Source of the DNA: Planctomycetota bacterium
GTDB lineage: Bacteria > Planctomycetota > J058 > JAJDCP01
Assembly: GCA_029260765.1 (NCBI GenBank)
Contig: JAJDCP010000072.1
Location: 1 to 60,627 of the forward strand
DNA length: 60,627 nt
Reading direction: 5' to 3'
The notes beneath the pieces were generated by a model. That model searched no databases. It was not told the DNA's origin and saw nothing but the letters and a program-made list of their open reading frames with translations. The position numbers and the translations under genes are program-made. This document shows positions 17,801 through 27,823 of the stretch, piece after piece; within the stretch, counting starts at the first letter, position 1; each line of letters begins with the position of its first letter.

Positions 17801-18960
17801 TGCTCCAGGGTGCGCCCCGCGATCCACTCCAAGGCGATGAAGTGCTTGACGGGCGCCGACTTCGAGAACAGCGCATACCAGGGCTCGTGCTTGAGACTGA
17901 GGGCGGCTGGAGGACGCCAGGCCGCCTCTCCCGAAGCCAGCACCTGGACGATGTGGGGGTGGTTGAAGCGCGACAGCAGCTGCGCTTCCTGGTGGAAGCG
18001 GTCCTGCACGCCGGTGTCCATGCCATCCCGAAGGATCTTCACCGCCACTGGGCGCCCCGTCGACAGCTGCACGCCCTTATGGACCGTGGCGAAGCCTCCT
18101 TCGCCGGCAGGAGCACCGACCAGGAAGTCCGCCAGCATCACTCCTTTGATGTCTTCGGGAGCGAGGCGTCCCAGCAGAGCCTTCAGGCTGCGGTCTCGGG
18201 TAGCCGTGCGGCCCAGCAGGCCCTCGAAGGCGAGCAGGACCTGTGCGCCGCGCTCTGCGGAGCTCTGGGGCTCGACCCCGTCGGCTGTCTCGACCAGGTA
18301 GCGCCCGACAAAGTCATGGCGGAGGCCATTGAAGACCCACAGTCCGCCCGCGTCGGCGAACATCCAGGGCGGCCTGCTCGGCGCAGTGTGCAGGGCGAGG
18401 AACGGCTGTTCGCGGGCAAGGAAGGCCAACAAGGGACGCAGCGCGGCGGCGGCCTGCTGCCACCATGACGGGGCACTTGGTTGATCGTGGTTGATGATGT
18501 TGCGCAGCCCGATCGGCAGCGCCAGCGCCGCCCGCATGCGCAGCCGCTTGCTCGAGCCGCACAGACTGCACAGCGGTTGCAACGCCGCGGACAAGTCTGC
18601 CGGGCAGCGGCTGTCCAACCAGGCCAGCCGGTCTGCCAGCGCGCGCGCCTCGGCCAGGCGCGTGCGCTCGGACTCGCTGCCATCGCGTGCCGCACGCCGA
18701 GAGGCCTTGCGCAACGCCTCGATCAGACCGTTGTAGCTACCCCAGGACGGGCGCTGCAGGCTCGCCACCGCTTCGAACAGCGCCGGCTGGGGAATGTTGA
18801 GCGCGTGCCAGTCCGCCAGGCACAACAGGGCGAGGCGGCGGAATGCAGCCTCGAGCCGGGTGAGCGCCTCGCGGACCAGCGGCTCGCCGTCGGCCTGGGC
18901 CAGCAATCCGGTCCAGAGCGCACCTGCCTCCGAAGCACTCGCTTTTGAAGCGCCAGTCAT
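14806..18960 (-). CDS. Giant Ser/Thr protein kinase with TPR repeats
   Basis: This protein of about 1384 residues starts with an unrecognised N-terminal domain of roughly 265 residues. A Hanks-type kinase domain follows: glycine loop GEGGFATVHKG, lysine in VAVKIL near 307, HRDVKPANLM near 420, DFG in LMDFGIAR. A single transmembrane segment lies near 597-612 (VTALAALVVVAVSIAFL). Next is a long helical, coiled-coil-like region, then about 12 TPR motifs from about 937 to 1316. All catalytic residues are present. The topology puts the kinase in the cytoplasm and the TPR array on the far side of the membrane. The ATG at 18960 overlaps the upstream stop (ATGA). Confidence 0.93.
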   Translation of the reverse strand: MTGASKASASEAGALWTGLLAQADGEPLVREALTRLEAAFRRLALLCLADWHALNIPQPALFEAVASLQRPSWGSYNGLIEALRKASRRAARDGSESERTRLAEARALADRLAWLDSRCPADLSAALQPLCSLCGSSKRLRMRAALALPIGLRNIINHDQPSAPSWWQQAAAALRPLLAFLAREQPFLALHTAPSRPPWMFADAGGLWVFNGLRHDFVGRYLVETADGVEPQSSAERGAQVLLAFEGLLGRTATRDRSLKALLGRLAPEDIKGVMLADFLVGAPAGEGGFATVHKGVQLSTGRPVAVKILRDGMDTGVQDRFHQEAQLLSRFNHPHIVQVLASGEAAWRPPAALSLKHEPWYALFSKSAPVKHFIALEWIAGRTLEQVFAEAEQPPLDQRVAWFLQAARALASVHGVGLIHRDVKPANLMLNEHGQLKLMDFGIARSLDEGRTIVTRTGQVFGTEAYMSPEQLRAANAEIEVGPASDLYSLCASFYELFARRRLFGHGTSSVAEVRTRKLSGQLPAHPRALVSDLPWEIGTILMGGLEPEPGDRYRSMTALQHDLEAYLARKPITYKRPSWLRRLWLAYRRNQRVWRVTALAALVVVAVSIAFLQRAHANQQDLISLRRGELRTLEQRLEAQESAKLAAHTDALLERYGEQRKQGRLLIDGQQRAANTERVLELLELAGCAQTLLRRAREPVAGQQVALLQLHQVHAWRERLVEHQQRAFTLALHNESYALAELVLEAMPEDLLSLEQHRAQLQTERQALLLWQQQTTRAALEDLRLGRDRPGRDSWAPTPDDYLIELSGFRSAEALAVLQEALLPYRERAAAESRRGQPRTYSQAEREELELILRCLGHIDLPELALPGLAAFMAVVWDHRLAVTCGEALCNTRLPAADSVLVAARERLGASSDAWHQIARVFRRIPLPDVEMPLVSADAYLRRGRLRKDKGDPAGAIVDFSRALALAPDDPRPWDERGALRLARETYPQALEDFSQALALDPGMASAWSGQAAALQALGRPDEALRSYGQALQADPDDALIWSNRGVLLARLGRVREAVADYSRSLELDPLSGYCWSNRGCAWLDLAETELALDDFDRAIELDPGFAPAWHNRANTWMARNDPEQALPDFDRALALQPGDARILRDRAQAHLSLGNWQVGFRDLDKAIELAPRDPEFVYLRGNAHYFQEDLEQAIIDYDRAEALGFQQAALYLARASCRLRLGRASQALPDMQAALRLAPAKPLNYVMRARVFWQLGRTEEALEDYGQALQLDAQDPATFIERGDLHAQLGQHQAYYEDYLRARALRPRNLHVLYSLACLTAHFGSASSEAHTRQAWLQESLEYLGEAVDFGWKEAERTAREEALQVLHELPAFAELLERMR

Positions 18961-19520
18961 TCGGGCGCGCGCACGCCAACTTCCAGCGAGCTCCACTCCG
19001 AAACCCGCCACACACCAGCTTCGTTCTTCTTGACCTTGAGCGGCCGGTCACTATCCGCACCGCTGCTGGCCACGAAGACCTTGCCAGAGTCGGGCTTCAT
19101 GTCGCGCGGCTGCGTGCGCATGCGGATGGTCAGGTTCCCCTCCGGTAGGCTGTAGCCCCCAGCCGGGGTCGTTCCGACAAGATAGGAGCGGGCGACATAG
19201 GGCCGCGCGAGCAGATTGCGCTGCCATGATTGCCGATGGATGGGCATCGGCTCACGCCCCCCCACTCCCCGAGGCCCCGCCTGCTGGCGGCTGTCGTGCA
19301 TCGCCAGGCTCAGGCAGCGCACGCCCAGGGTCTCATTGTCGACGTAGACACACAGAGCGACGACAAAGGCCGCGCCCGCGCCTTCAGCCGACTCCTGCCA
19401 CTGTTGCTGCACGGCCTCGAAGGCTTCGAGGCTCTCCGGCAGGGATTCCAACGAGAAGTCGTCTGCCCGGGCCAGCCCTGCGCACAGCAGAGCCCCCAAC
19501 ACGATCGATGCAGTCTTCAC
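18957..19520 (-). CDS. Small exported protein, possibly DUF6935-like
   Basis: This 187-residue protein has a signal peptide (VKTASIVLGALLCAGLARA) and a mature part with YLVGTTPAGGY, SGADSDRPLKVKKN and GVWRVSEWSSLEVGVR. These motifs remind me of DUF6935 proteins; the match is from memory and not verified. The start is a GTG at 19520 with a G-rich GAGGGGG ribosome binding site. A longer in-frame extension lacks any signal peptide at its start and is rejected. The stop overlaps the start of the giant kinase, so it is the first gene of that operon. Confidence 0.7.
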   Translation of the reverse strand: MKTASIVLGALLCAGLARADDFSLESLPESLEAFEAVQQQWQESAEGAGAAFVVALCVYVDNETLGVRCLSLAMHDSRQQAGPRGVGGREPMPIHRQSWQRNLLARPYVARSYLVGTTPAGGYSLPEGNLTIRMRTQPRDMKPDSGKVFVASSGADSDRPLKVKKNEAGVWRVSEWSSLEVGVRAPE

Positions 19521-19665
19521 CAGCGCCCCCCCTCTGCCATTAGCCGTGTCTTCCCAGTCTACACTCGCTGGCCCCTGTTGTCCCGACGGGACGCCCGATG
19601 CAGGGGCCGGTGGGGAGTCAGGGCTTGCATGCAGCCCCCAACCCCGGGCAGAATAGAGGAAATCC

Positions 19666-20481
19666 ATGGGAGGACGCTCTTTGACGCCCAGCGGCGAAGC
19701 ACAGCCCCTGTTCATTGTGCGCCGACGGCGTTCGACACGGCTGCTCGTCAAGATCCTCTGGGCTGTCGGCGTGATCGGGCTGCTCGCGCTGTATGGCTGG
19801 GTTTTGAGCCGCGGGCAGAGGCTCGGCGCGAGCGACTTTGGCTTGATGCTCGCGCCCACCATCCTGGTGCTCGGTCCGCTGATCGCCTTCACCTTTATCT
19901 TGCGTCCCGCCTACGAAGAGCTGCGGCTGTACCCCGAGAAGTTGGTAACGCAGCGCAAGGGCGTGGTGCGCGAGGCGAAGTGGACAGCTTTCAAACATGT
20001 CAGCTTTGGCATCTTCGCAACCGATGGCAGACCGCAGCAGCGCTTGCACATACAGTTCAAGCGCTTGAGCGTGCGCCCCGCCCCCGACTTGTGCTCTCAA
20101 GAGCTGCTGGCGCAGATCGAGCAGATCACGGTGCGCAAGCTGCTGAAACAAGCACTGGCCGACTATCGGAATAGCCGTGAGATCAGTCTGGGACCCTTGA
20201 CCATCTCCAAACAGGGCCTGGGCACAAAAGACGCCACGCTGGCCTGGAAACAGGTCGCCAGCATCGACTTGCAGTACGAGGATGTCGAGGAAGAGGGCGT
20301 GCGCCTGCAGAAACCGCTGCTGAAGGTCAAGGGCGTCGGGCGTTACGAGAACTTTGCCAGCGTCGACATCCGGGAAATGCCCAACATGCGGGTATTCATC
20401 GGTTTGCTCGAGAACGCGCTCAGCGAGGTGATCCAGCTGAACCTGGCCTACGAGAAGTATGTGCAGCAGGGCGAGATGTAG
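19666..20481 (+). CDS. Membrane protein with PH-like cytoplasmic part
   Basis: This 271-residue protein has two N-terminal transmembrane segments (LWAVGVIGLLALYGWVL and LMLAPTILVLGPLIAFTFIL). A soluble region follows containing two similar beta-rich blocks: ELRLYPEKLVTQRKGVVREAKW, then LTISKQGLGTKDATLAWKQVASIDL. The pattern of strand, basic residues, then W-K resembles PH-like membrane-protein domains (bPH/DUF6585 type). No enzymatic motif is seen. It is transcribed divergently from the kinase operon across a 145-base gap. Confidence 0.72.
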   Translation: MGGRSLTPSGEAQPLFIVRRRRSTRLLVKILWAVGVIGLLALYGWVLSRGQRLGASDFGLMLAPTILVLGPLIAFTFILRPAYEELRLYPEKLVTQRKGVVREAKWTAFKHVSFGIFATDGRPQQRLHIQFKRLSVRPAPDLCSQELLAQIEQITVRKLLKQALADYRNSREISLGPLTISKQGLGTKDATLAWKQVASIDLQYEDVEEEGVRLQKPLLKVKGVGRYENFASVDIREMPNMRVFIGLLENALSEVIQLNLAYEKYVQQGEM

Positions 20482-20487
20482 GACCGC

Positions 20488-20886
20488 TCAGTCGGCCGGC
20501 CTGGTCCGCACCTTGTTCGGGCGCCCCCGGTCGATCTCGATCAGCTCGAGGAACTCGAGCAGCGGCAGCACGTAGCTGGTGCAGGGCTTGCCCCCGTTTT
20601 CCTGCTTGAGCACATCCGCAAAGGTCGGGTCTTTGACGGGCAGCCAGTTCTCCCCCTCGAAACCGCAGTCTTGCAAGAACTTCCAGGCGACCTGGAACGG
20701 GCCGGGGGCCAGGCGCATCCGCCCGCCCGTCGAGAGCCGCAGCAGCAGGAAGTCGCGCTGACGCTCGACGACCTTGAAGGGCTTGCCCCGCTTCCCTCCC
20801 GGGGTGGTGAAGCTCTGCGCCTCCAGGTCCGCACAGTCGAGCAGGCGCTGGAACGGATCGACGAGAGGCGTGCGAGTGCGAGCCAT
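20488..20886 (-). CDS. Conserved-looking hypothetical protein downstream of selB
   Basis: This 132-residue basic protein has no recognised domain. It has hydrophobic and charged alternation (FKVVERQRDFLLLRLSTGGRMRL) and a C-terminal helix. The ATG at 20886 is preferred over one five codons upstream because GAGGG sits about 7 bases before it. Only 11 bases separate it from the selB stop, so it is probably the second gene of a selB transcript. Some features, such as KPCTSYVLPLLEFLELIEIDRGR, echo the C-terminus of the neighbouring SelB (KYALPLLELFDDEGLTLRDGS), suggesting a small winged-helix unit; this is inference. Confidence 0.68.
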   Translation of the reverse strand: MARTRTPLVDPFQRLLDCADLEAQSFTTPGGKRGKPFKVVERQRDFLLLRLSTGGRMRLAPGPFQVAWKFLQDCGFEGENWLPVKDPTFADVLKQENGGKPCTSYVLPLLEFLELIEIDRGRPNKVRTRPAD

Positions 20887-20897
20887 GGGGATCCCTC

Positions 20898-22802
<1,905 letters not shown>

Positions 22803-23005
22803 GAAGGTCTCCAGGGAGGTGGCGGTTCCAGCTTAACGATTCCCTTGCGGGGCTCAAGGACGCTGCCGCAGATGATTCGGGCAAACGCGCCTGCGCCCTG
22901 TGTACCATGCAGGCTGGTCGAGAGGCAGACAGACCCGACATTTTCCTGACAGTCCCGGCCACGCTGCGGATAGAGTTGGGGAGCGCCGAGTCCGGAGGAT
23001 TCCCG

Positions 23006-24298
23006 ATGTTCCGCATCCTGGTTCTGAGCCTGCTGGCAGCCACTGCCAGCGCACAGCAGCTGGACAACAAGAGCTTCAAGACCGCCAAGTCCCAGCTCGC
23101 CAAGGCGGTCAAAAGAGACGATCTTGAAGCCGCCCGCGAGGCGATCGAGGCGTTGATTCCCGACCAGAGCTTCCGCGCGGTCGAGCTGTTTCTCGACGCG
23201 GGGGCGAAGACCGGGCTGCCGCGCCTGCAGACCATCTGCATCCAGGCCGTCCGCGCCAGCGAGTCCGAAGAGGCCGCACGTGGCATGCACCAGCTGCTGA
23301 AGAAAGGCAAGGGTGCCTGGGAAGAACGGGTGCTGCTGTGCGAAGCGATGGGCGCAATGGACTCGTCCGAGACCCTGGCTGCGCTGGAAACCGGGCTCGA
23401 CGACGACGAGCCGACGGTGCAACGTGCGGCACTGCTCGCCCTGGGAGAACGGCACGAAGAAGAGGCGCTGCTCGCGATCTACGGGCTCATGCAGCGGGAG
23501 GAGCAGAGGCGTGGCACGCTGTTTCAGCTCGCTCAGCGCATCGTCGAGCGTCGGGAGATCGATGATGCCCCGGCATTCGAGCCTACCGTGCTGCGCCAAC
23601 CCGAGTTCTTCGGCAGCGCGATCGCATCGCAGCGGGTGGTGTTCCTCATCGATATCTCCGAGTCGATGCGGGAGGTCGACAAGCCCAGCGATACACCGGT
23701 CGAGACAGATGATCCGCAGCGCGCCTTGTTGGCGGAGTTCGGCATCCCCGACTCCCCTCCCACGCGCATGCGCATCGACCGCGCCAAGCATGAGCTGAAG
23801 AGAGTGATCGCGCTGCTCGAAGGCGAAGTGCGTTTCACCGTCATCGCTTACCACGGTGCGCTGCAGCGGCAACTGAGCGGCGTGCATGTCAAGGCCCCGG
23901 CCGAGCAGTGGCTGTTTGCCTGGCAGCACAAGCTGACGGAAGCCAACCGCCGCAGCAAGCAGTCGGCCATCGCCTGGCTTGGTGAGCTGACGGCCAACGG
24001 GGCGACCTACACCAACAGCGCCCTCGGCTTTGGTTTTGAAGTCGAGGATGCGGACACGTTCTATCTGCTCAGTGACGGCATGCCGACCGAACCCGATGCA
24101 CGGGGGAAGATGCTGGAGAGGGAGGCCATCCTGGAGAACATCCAGAGCTGGAACCGTCTGCGGAAAGTGGTGATCCATACATTTGGTTTCAACGGCCGAG
24201 GGATTCCCGGGGTCAGCCGTGGCGTCGAGGAGGGGTTCGAAGAATTCATGCAGGAAATCGCCGCACAGAATTCCGGCAGCTACACCGCCATAGACTGA
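23006..24298 (+). CDS. Exported HEAT-like plus vWA-domain protein
   Basis: This 430-residue protein begins with a signal peptide (MFRILVLSLLAATASAQ). Residues about 30-190 are helical and HEAT-like (TLAALETGLDDDEPTVQRAAL). A von Willebrand A domain starts near residue 211 with an intact MIDAS motif (FLIDISESM, D216), a later threonine-bearing NGATYTNSALG, and the FYLLSDG strand. The domain probably binds a protein ligand through a metal ion outside the cytoplasm. The ATG at 23006 has GGAGGA upstream. It is transcribed divergently from selB across about 200 bases. Confidence 0.85.
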   Translation: MFRILVLSLLAATASAQQLDNKSFKTAKSQLAKAVKRDDLEAAREAIEALIPDQSFRAVELFLDAGAKTGLPRLQTICIQAVRASESEEAARGMHQLLKKGKGAWEERVLLCEAMGAMDSSETLAALETGLDDDEPTVQRAALLALGERHEEEALLAIYGLMQREEQRRGTLFQLAQRIVERREIDDAPAFEPTVLRQPEFFGSAIASQRVVFLIDISESMREVDKPSDTPVETDDPQRALLAEFGIPDSPPTRMRIDRAKHELKRVIALLEGEVRFTVIAYHGALQRQLSGVHVKAPAEQWLFAWQHKLTEANRRSKQSAIAWLGELTANGATYTNSALGFGFEVEDADTFYLLSDGMPTEPDARGKMLEREAILENIQSWNRLRKVVIHTFGFNGRGIPGVSRGVEEGFEEFMQEIAAQNSGSYTAID

Positions 24299-24608
24299 TG
24301 CGCGGCTTGAAAACAGGCCAGAGAAGAACACCCGACAGGCTGTTGCAAACTCGCGCTTGCGCTGAAGCACAGGTCCGACTACCATTGTCCCATGTGCTTT
24401 TAACGCAAGATTTGTAAGCACGCTGAATCGTTGGGGGAAACTGCGTTCTCAGTGACAAGATCCCGAAGTGCTGAAGTGAGAAGCATTTCGGGAAGCGCGT
24501 TCCGCTTCGCCGGCCCTTTTTGAGGACTTGGTGTTGATCACGGGGTGCGACCAATTGTCGCTGGGGTCATAGCAACGGAGTCGAGCTATGCAAGAGGGGA
24601 AGTGTTTT
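24299..24608 (+). other. Structured leader upstream of the Calx-beta gene
   Basis: This 310-base gap holds no gene. Three hairpins can be drawn on the plus strand before the ribosome binding site of the next gene. The first, at 24462-24492, has an 11-bp stem with one G-U pair. The second, at 24547-24561, is GCGAC-loop-GTCGC. The third, at 24568-24590, is CATAGC with an 11-base loop and GCTATG. GAGGGGAAG follows at 24594-24602. The arrangement suggests a structured 5' untranslated region. I could not match it to a known riboswitch class. Confidence 0.4.
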
Positions 24609-27401
24609 ATGAAGTGGGGTTTGGCGCTAGCTGCCGTGTTGTGCATCGCGCCTTTGGCGATGGGACAGACGGTCGTAGACATAGACTTCGCTGATGTCAG
24701 CCTGGATGAAGGTACGGGCGGCGGACCAACCGATTTTGAGTTCACCGTTACGCGCAACAACGCAGTCAACGACGCCACGTTCACCTTCAATTTGAACGAC
24801 GGATTCGCGATGGCGGGCAGTGACTATACGGATGTCACCGACCTGGTATTGACGTTGTCCGGCGCGGCGACCGACACGGTCATCGTCGTCGATGTTCTCC
24901 ATGACGGCGTCACTGAGCGCGACGAGCCGTTTACCGCGGTGCTCACGGGCATCACGGGTACGAGTGTGTCTTTCGGCACCTCTACGGCCGTCGCGACCAT
25001 CGACAACGACGACAATGCGAGCATCACCGCCAACTCGGTCAGTATGACTGAGCTCGATTCGGCAACCGACGACTTCACGTTCACGATCACGATCGACAAC
25101 GACATCGACCAGGCGATCACGATCAACACCAACGCCATCGTTGGTGGCGGCACAGCGACCTTGGTGGATGACTTCAGCAACCCGGGTGGCACCGTCACGT
25201 TGCAGAACAGTGGCGACATGGCCGAGTTCATCGTCCCGGTCCTCGGTGAAACGGTCGTCGAGAGCGATGAGACCTTCAGCGTCGAGTTGACCGAGTCGGA
25301 CTTCGGTGGCCGCGACAACGGGATGGGTGATATCTCCTTCGGCGGGACGTTCCCCATAGGCACCATTGTCGACAACGACAGCGCGACGATCAGCATCGAC
25401 GATGTCACGATGACCGAGGAAGATGGCAGCAACACCCTCGACTACTCCTTCACCGTCTCGCTCGACGCCGACGTCGAGGGCGATTTCAGCTACGAGGCGT
25501 CCACCGTCGATGGCACCGCCACGACCTCGGACAGCGACTACGACGGCGTCTTCCCCGGTAGTCCCTTCATGTTCAGTGACGAGTCGGCGGGCGACCTCGA
25601 GATCATCATCGTCACCGTCAACGGGGACGACAAAGTTGAGCTGGACGAGTCCTTCCTGTACCGGATCAGCAACCTCAGCACGACTCTGGCTGTGGGCCTT
25701 GCCAGTGGTACCTCAGACCTCGAGGGCACCGGTACCATCACCAACAATGACGCCGCCACGCTGACGGTCACCGACGTAACCCTGGACGAAGGCGACTCCG
25801 GCACAACGGACTTTACCTTCTCGGTCAGCCTTGACGAAGAAGTCGATGTTCCGGTCACGGTCAACTTCGCCTCGAGCGACGGCACTGCCGCCACCGGCGA
25901 TTCGGACTACAGCGCTCCGAGCGGCACGACGCTGATCTTCGCCGGGACCTCGCTCGAGGTGCAGACGAGCATCGCGCCCGTCAACGGCGACGAGAAGGTC
26001 GAGCTCGACGAGACGTTCACGTACACGCTCAGCGGCATCAACGCCACGGGCCGCGATGTGACCTTTGCCAGCAGCGACAGCGTCGCCATCGGCACGATCG
26101 TCAACGAAGACTCGGCGATCGTCAGCATCAACGATGTCTCCGCCAGCGAAGGCGACTCCGGCACGCAAGACTACTCGTTCACGATCGCGCTCGACGCCGA
26201 CGTGCAAGGCACGTTCAGCTACGAAGCGTCCACCGTAGACGATACCGCCACCACTTCCGACTCTGACTACAGTGGAGTGTCTCCAGGCAGCCCCAGCAGC
26301 TACACCGACCAGTCGGCCGGTGACCTCGAGGTGATCGTCGTCACCGTCAATGGCGACGAAAAAGTCGAGCTGACCGAAGAGTTCTTCTACCGGGTCAGCA
26401 ACCTCGACGTGAGCTCGAACGCCGGCCTGAAGGTGTTCCTGGACGGGTTCGGCACTGACCTTGAAGGTCTCGGCACGATCACCAACGACGACCAGGCCAC
26501 TCTCAACATCGGCGACTTCGCTATGCTCGAGGGCAACGACGAGATGGTGCCCATGGTCTTCACCGTGCCGGTCGATATCGACCTCGAAGTCGACGTCGAC
26601 GTCACCGTCACCTTCTCGACCAGCGACGGCTCAGCCACAACGACGGGCACCAACGACGACTACACGTCCACCACTTCGACGCTGGTCTTCGACGGCATGA
26701 CTGCCCCCGACACCCTGACCGCCGACATCGATGTGCTCGGTGACCGCCGCGACGGCGAAGGCGACGAGGTCTTCACGGTCACCCTCAGCGGGGTGAGCGC
26801 TTCGGGACGCGACGTGATCATCGACGACGATGAATCGCTTGTCACCATTCTCGACGACGACGAAGACAGCGATCGTGACGGCCTGAGCGACAACGAAGAG
26901 ATCGCGCTCGGTACGAACTACATGGATCCGGCGACCGACAAAGACACGGACGGGGACGGTATCGAGGATGGCATCGAGGTCCGCCTGGGCCGCGACCCGC
27001 TCGTCGACGAGATGACCGATTTGACGGACACCGACGGTGACGGACTGCCGGACGACATTGAGATGGCGCTCGGCACCGACCCCCTCGATCCCGACGAAGA
27101 CGGCGACGGCTACCTCGATGGTTATGAAGTAGCGATCAATGGCCTGAGCAGCGCAGCCCCACCCCACGACCTCACAGAGGACGAGATCTTCCTGGGCGAC
27201 GCGGACGGCGACAGCGGTCTCGACTTCGAAGACGTCAGACTGCTGCTGCAACAGGCTCTCAACGGGGCAGGCTTCCTGACTCGACAGATTGACTCGGACC
27301 TCGACCGCGATGGAGACATCGACCGTGCCGACGCCATGCTGTTGCTGTACAAGCTGCGTGGTATCAACGACAGGCTGTTGCCCTTCGGAGGCATCAACTG
27401 A
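24609..27401 (+). CDS. Secreted Calx-beta/TSP3/dockerin-like protein
   Basis: This 930-residue acidic surface or secreted protein has a signal peptide (MKWGLALAAVLCIAPLAMG). It then has six Calx-beta domains, each ending in a calcium-binding block such as IDNDDNA, IVDNDSA, ITNNDAA, IVNEDSA, ITNDDQA and ILDDDED. From about residue 750, thrombospondin type 3-like calcium repeats follow (DSDRDGLSDNEE, DTDGDGIEDG, DTDGDGLPDD, DEDGDGYLDG). The last ~70 residues resemble a dockerin (two loops, GDADGDSGLDFEDVRLLL and DLDRDGDIDRADAMLLLYKL). It should bind many calcium ions. Domains 3 and 5 are nearly identical, pointing to internal duplication. Confidence 0.9.
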   Translation: MKWGLALAAVLCIAPLAMGQTVVDIDFADVSLDEGTGGGPTDFEFTVTRNNAVNDATFTFNLNDGFAMAGSDYTDVTDLVLTLSGAATDTVIVVDVLHDGVTERDEPFTAVLTGITGTSVSFGTSTAVATIDNDDNASITANSVSMTELDSATDDFTFTITIDNDIDQAITINTNAIVGGGTATLVDDFSNPGGTVTLQNSGDMAEFIVPVLGETVVESDETFSVELTESDFGGRDNGMGDISFGGTFPIGTIVDNDSATISIDDVTMTEEDGSNTLDYSFTVSLDADVEGDFSYEASTVDGTATTSDSDYDGVFPGSPFMFSDESAGDLEIIIVTVNGDDKVELDESFLYRISNLSTTLAVGLASGTSDLEGTGTITNNDAATLTVTDVTLDEGDSGTTDFTFSVSLDEEVDVPVTVNFASSDGTAATGDSDYSAPSGTTLIFAGTSLEVQTSIAPVNGDEKVELDETFTYTLSGINATGRDVTFASSDSVAIGTIVNEDSAIVSINDVSASEGDSGTQDYSFTIALDADVQGTFSYEASTVDDTATTSDSDYSGVSPGSPSSYTDQSAGDLEVIVVTVNGDEKVELTEEFFYRVSNLDVSSNAGLKVFLDGFGTDLEGLGTITNDDQATLNIGDFAMLEGNDEMVPMVFTVPVDIDLEVDVDVTVTFSTSDGSATTTGTNDDYTSTTSTLVFDGMTAPDTLTADIDVLGDRRDGEGDEVFTVTLSGVSASGRDVIIDDDESLVTILDDDEDSDRDGLSDNEEIALGTNYMDPATDKDTDGDGIEDGIEVRLGRDPLVDEMTDLTDTDGDGLPDDIEMALGTDPLDPDEDGDGYLDGYEVAINGLSSAAPPHDLTEDEIFLGDADGDSGLDFEDVRLLLQQALNGAGFLTRQIDSDLDRDGDIDRADAMLLLYKLRGINDRLLPFGGIN

Positions 27402-27448
27402 CCCTCCTTGCGGGCTGCGCAAACGCAGCCCCGCTCCCTGACGATAGA

Positions 27449-27472
27449 CCGCGGCCCTGGGCCGCGGTTTTT
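27449..27472 (+). terminator. Rho-independent terminator
   Basis: An 8-bp perfect GC stem (CCGCGGCC, loop CTG, GGCCGCGG) is followed directly by five T residues. It lies 48 bases after the stop of the Calx-beta/dockerin gene. Confidence 0.9.
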
Positions 27473-27533
27473 GTATGGGATTCCCTGGACCGCGTTGCCT
27501 GGGGCTCACAACGCGGACCCCGAAGCTCGGACC

Positions 27534-27630
27534 TCGGGTTCGGATCCGGGTCCGGGTTCGGGTTCGGGTCCGGGTCCGGGTTCGGGTCCGGATCCGGGTT
27601 CGGGTCCGGATCCGGGTTCGGATCCGGCTT
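27534..27630 (+). repeat. G-rich hexamer tandem repeat (GGGTTC/GGGTCC/GGATCC)
   Basis: About 16 consecutive six-base units vary only between GGGTTC, GGGTCC, GGATCC and GGTTCG-phase equivalents. Many consecutive GGG runs are spaced by exactly three bases, the classic pattern for G-quadruplex formation on the plus strand. The array sits in a 422-base gap between the Calx-beta terminator and the MamK-like gene. It is not translated in any convincing gene. Confidence 0.88.
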
Positions 27631-27823
27631 CCCAATTCCAGCCCTCCCCTCCCCCGGCCCCCTTGTTCCTCCTTCCCGTGTTTTTCGCCTGACGCTGGCC
27701 GAAGCACAGCAGTTTTGGTAACTTCGGCCTCCTCGATTCGTTCGATCACGGGCCGCGTCTGCGAGCGGCCAGAATCCATCCATGCATCCCCGCCCCAGCG
27801 CGGGCGCCACTTCGGAGAAAGCA

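Noticed and set aside
16675..18468. Roughly 600-codon plus-strand frame inside the giant kinase
   Set aside because: It is antisense to the kinase domain, shows no domain, and lacks a ribosome binding site.
24299..24608. Known riboswitch upstream of the Calx-beta gene
   Set aside because: I compared it mentally with the c-di-GMP class I layout and found no matching conserved core; only simple hairpins are present.
27534..27630. Possible CRISPR array
   Set aside because: The units are six bases with no spacers, and no cas genes are present.
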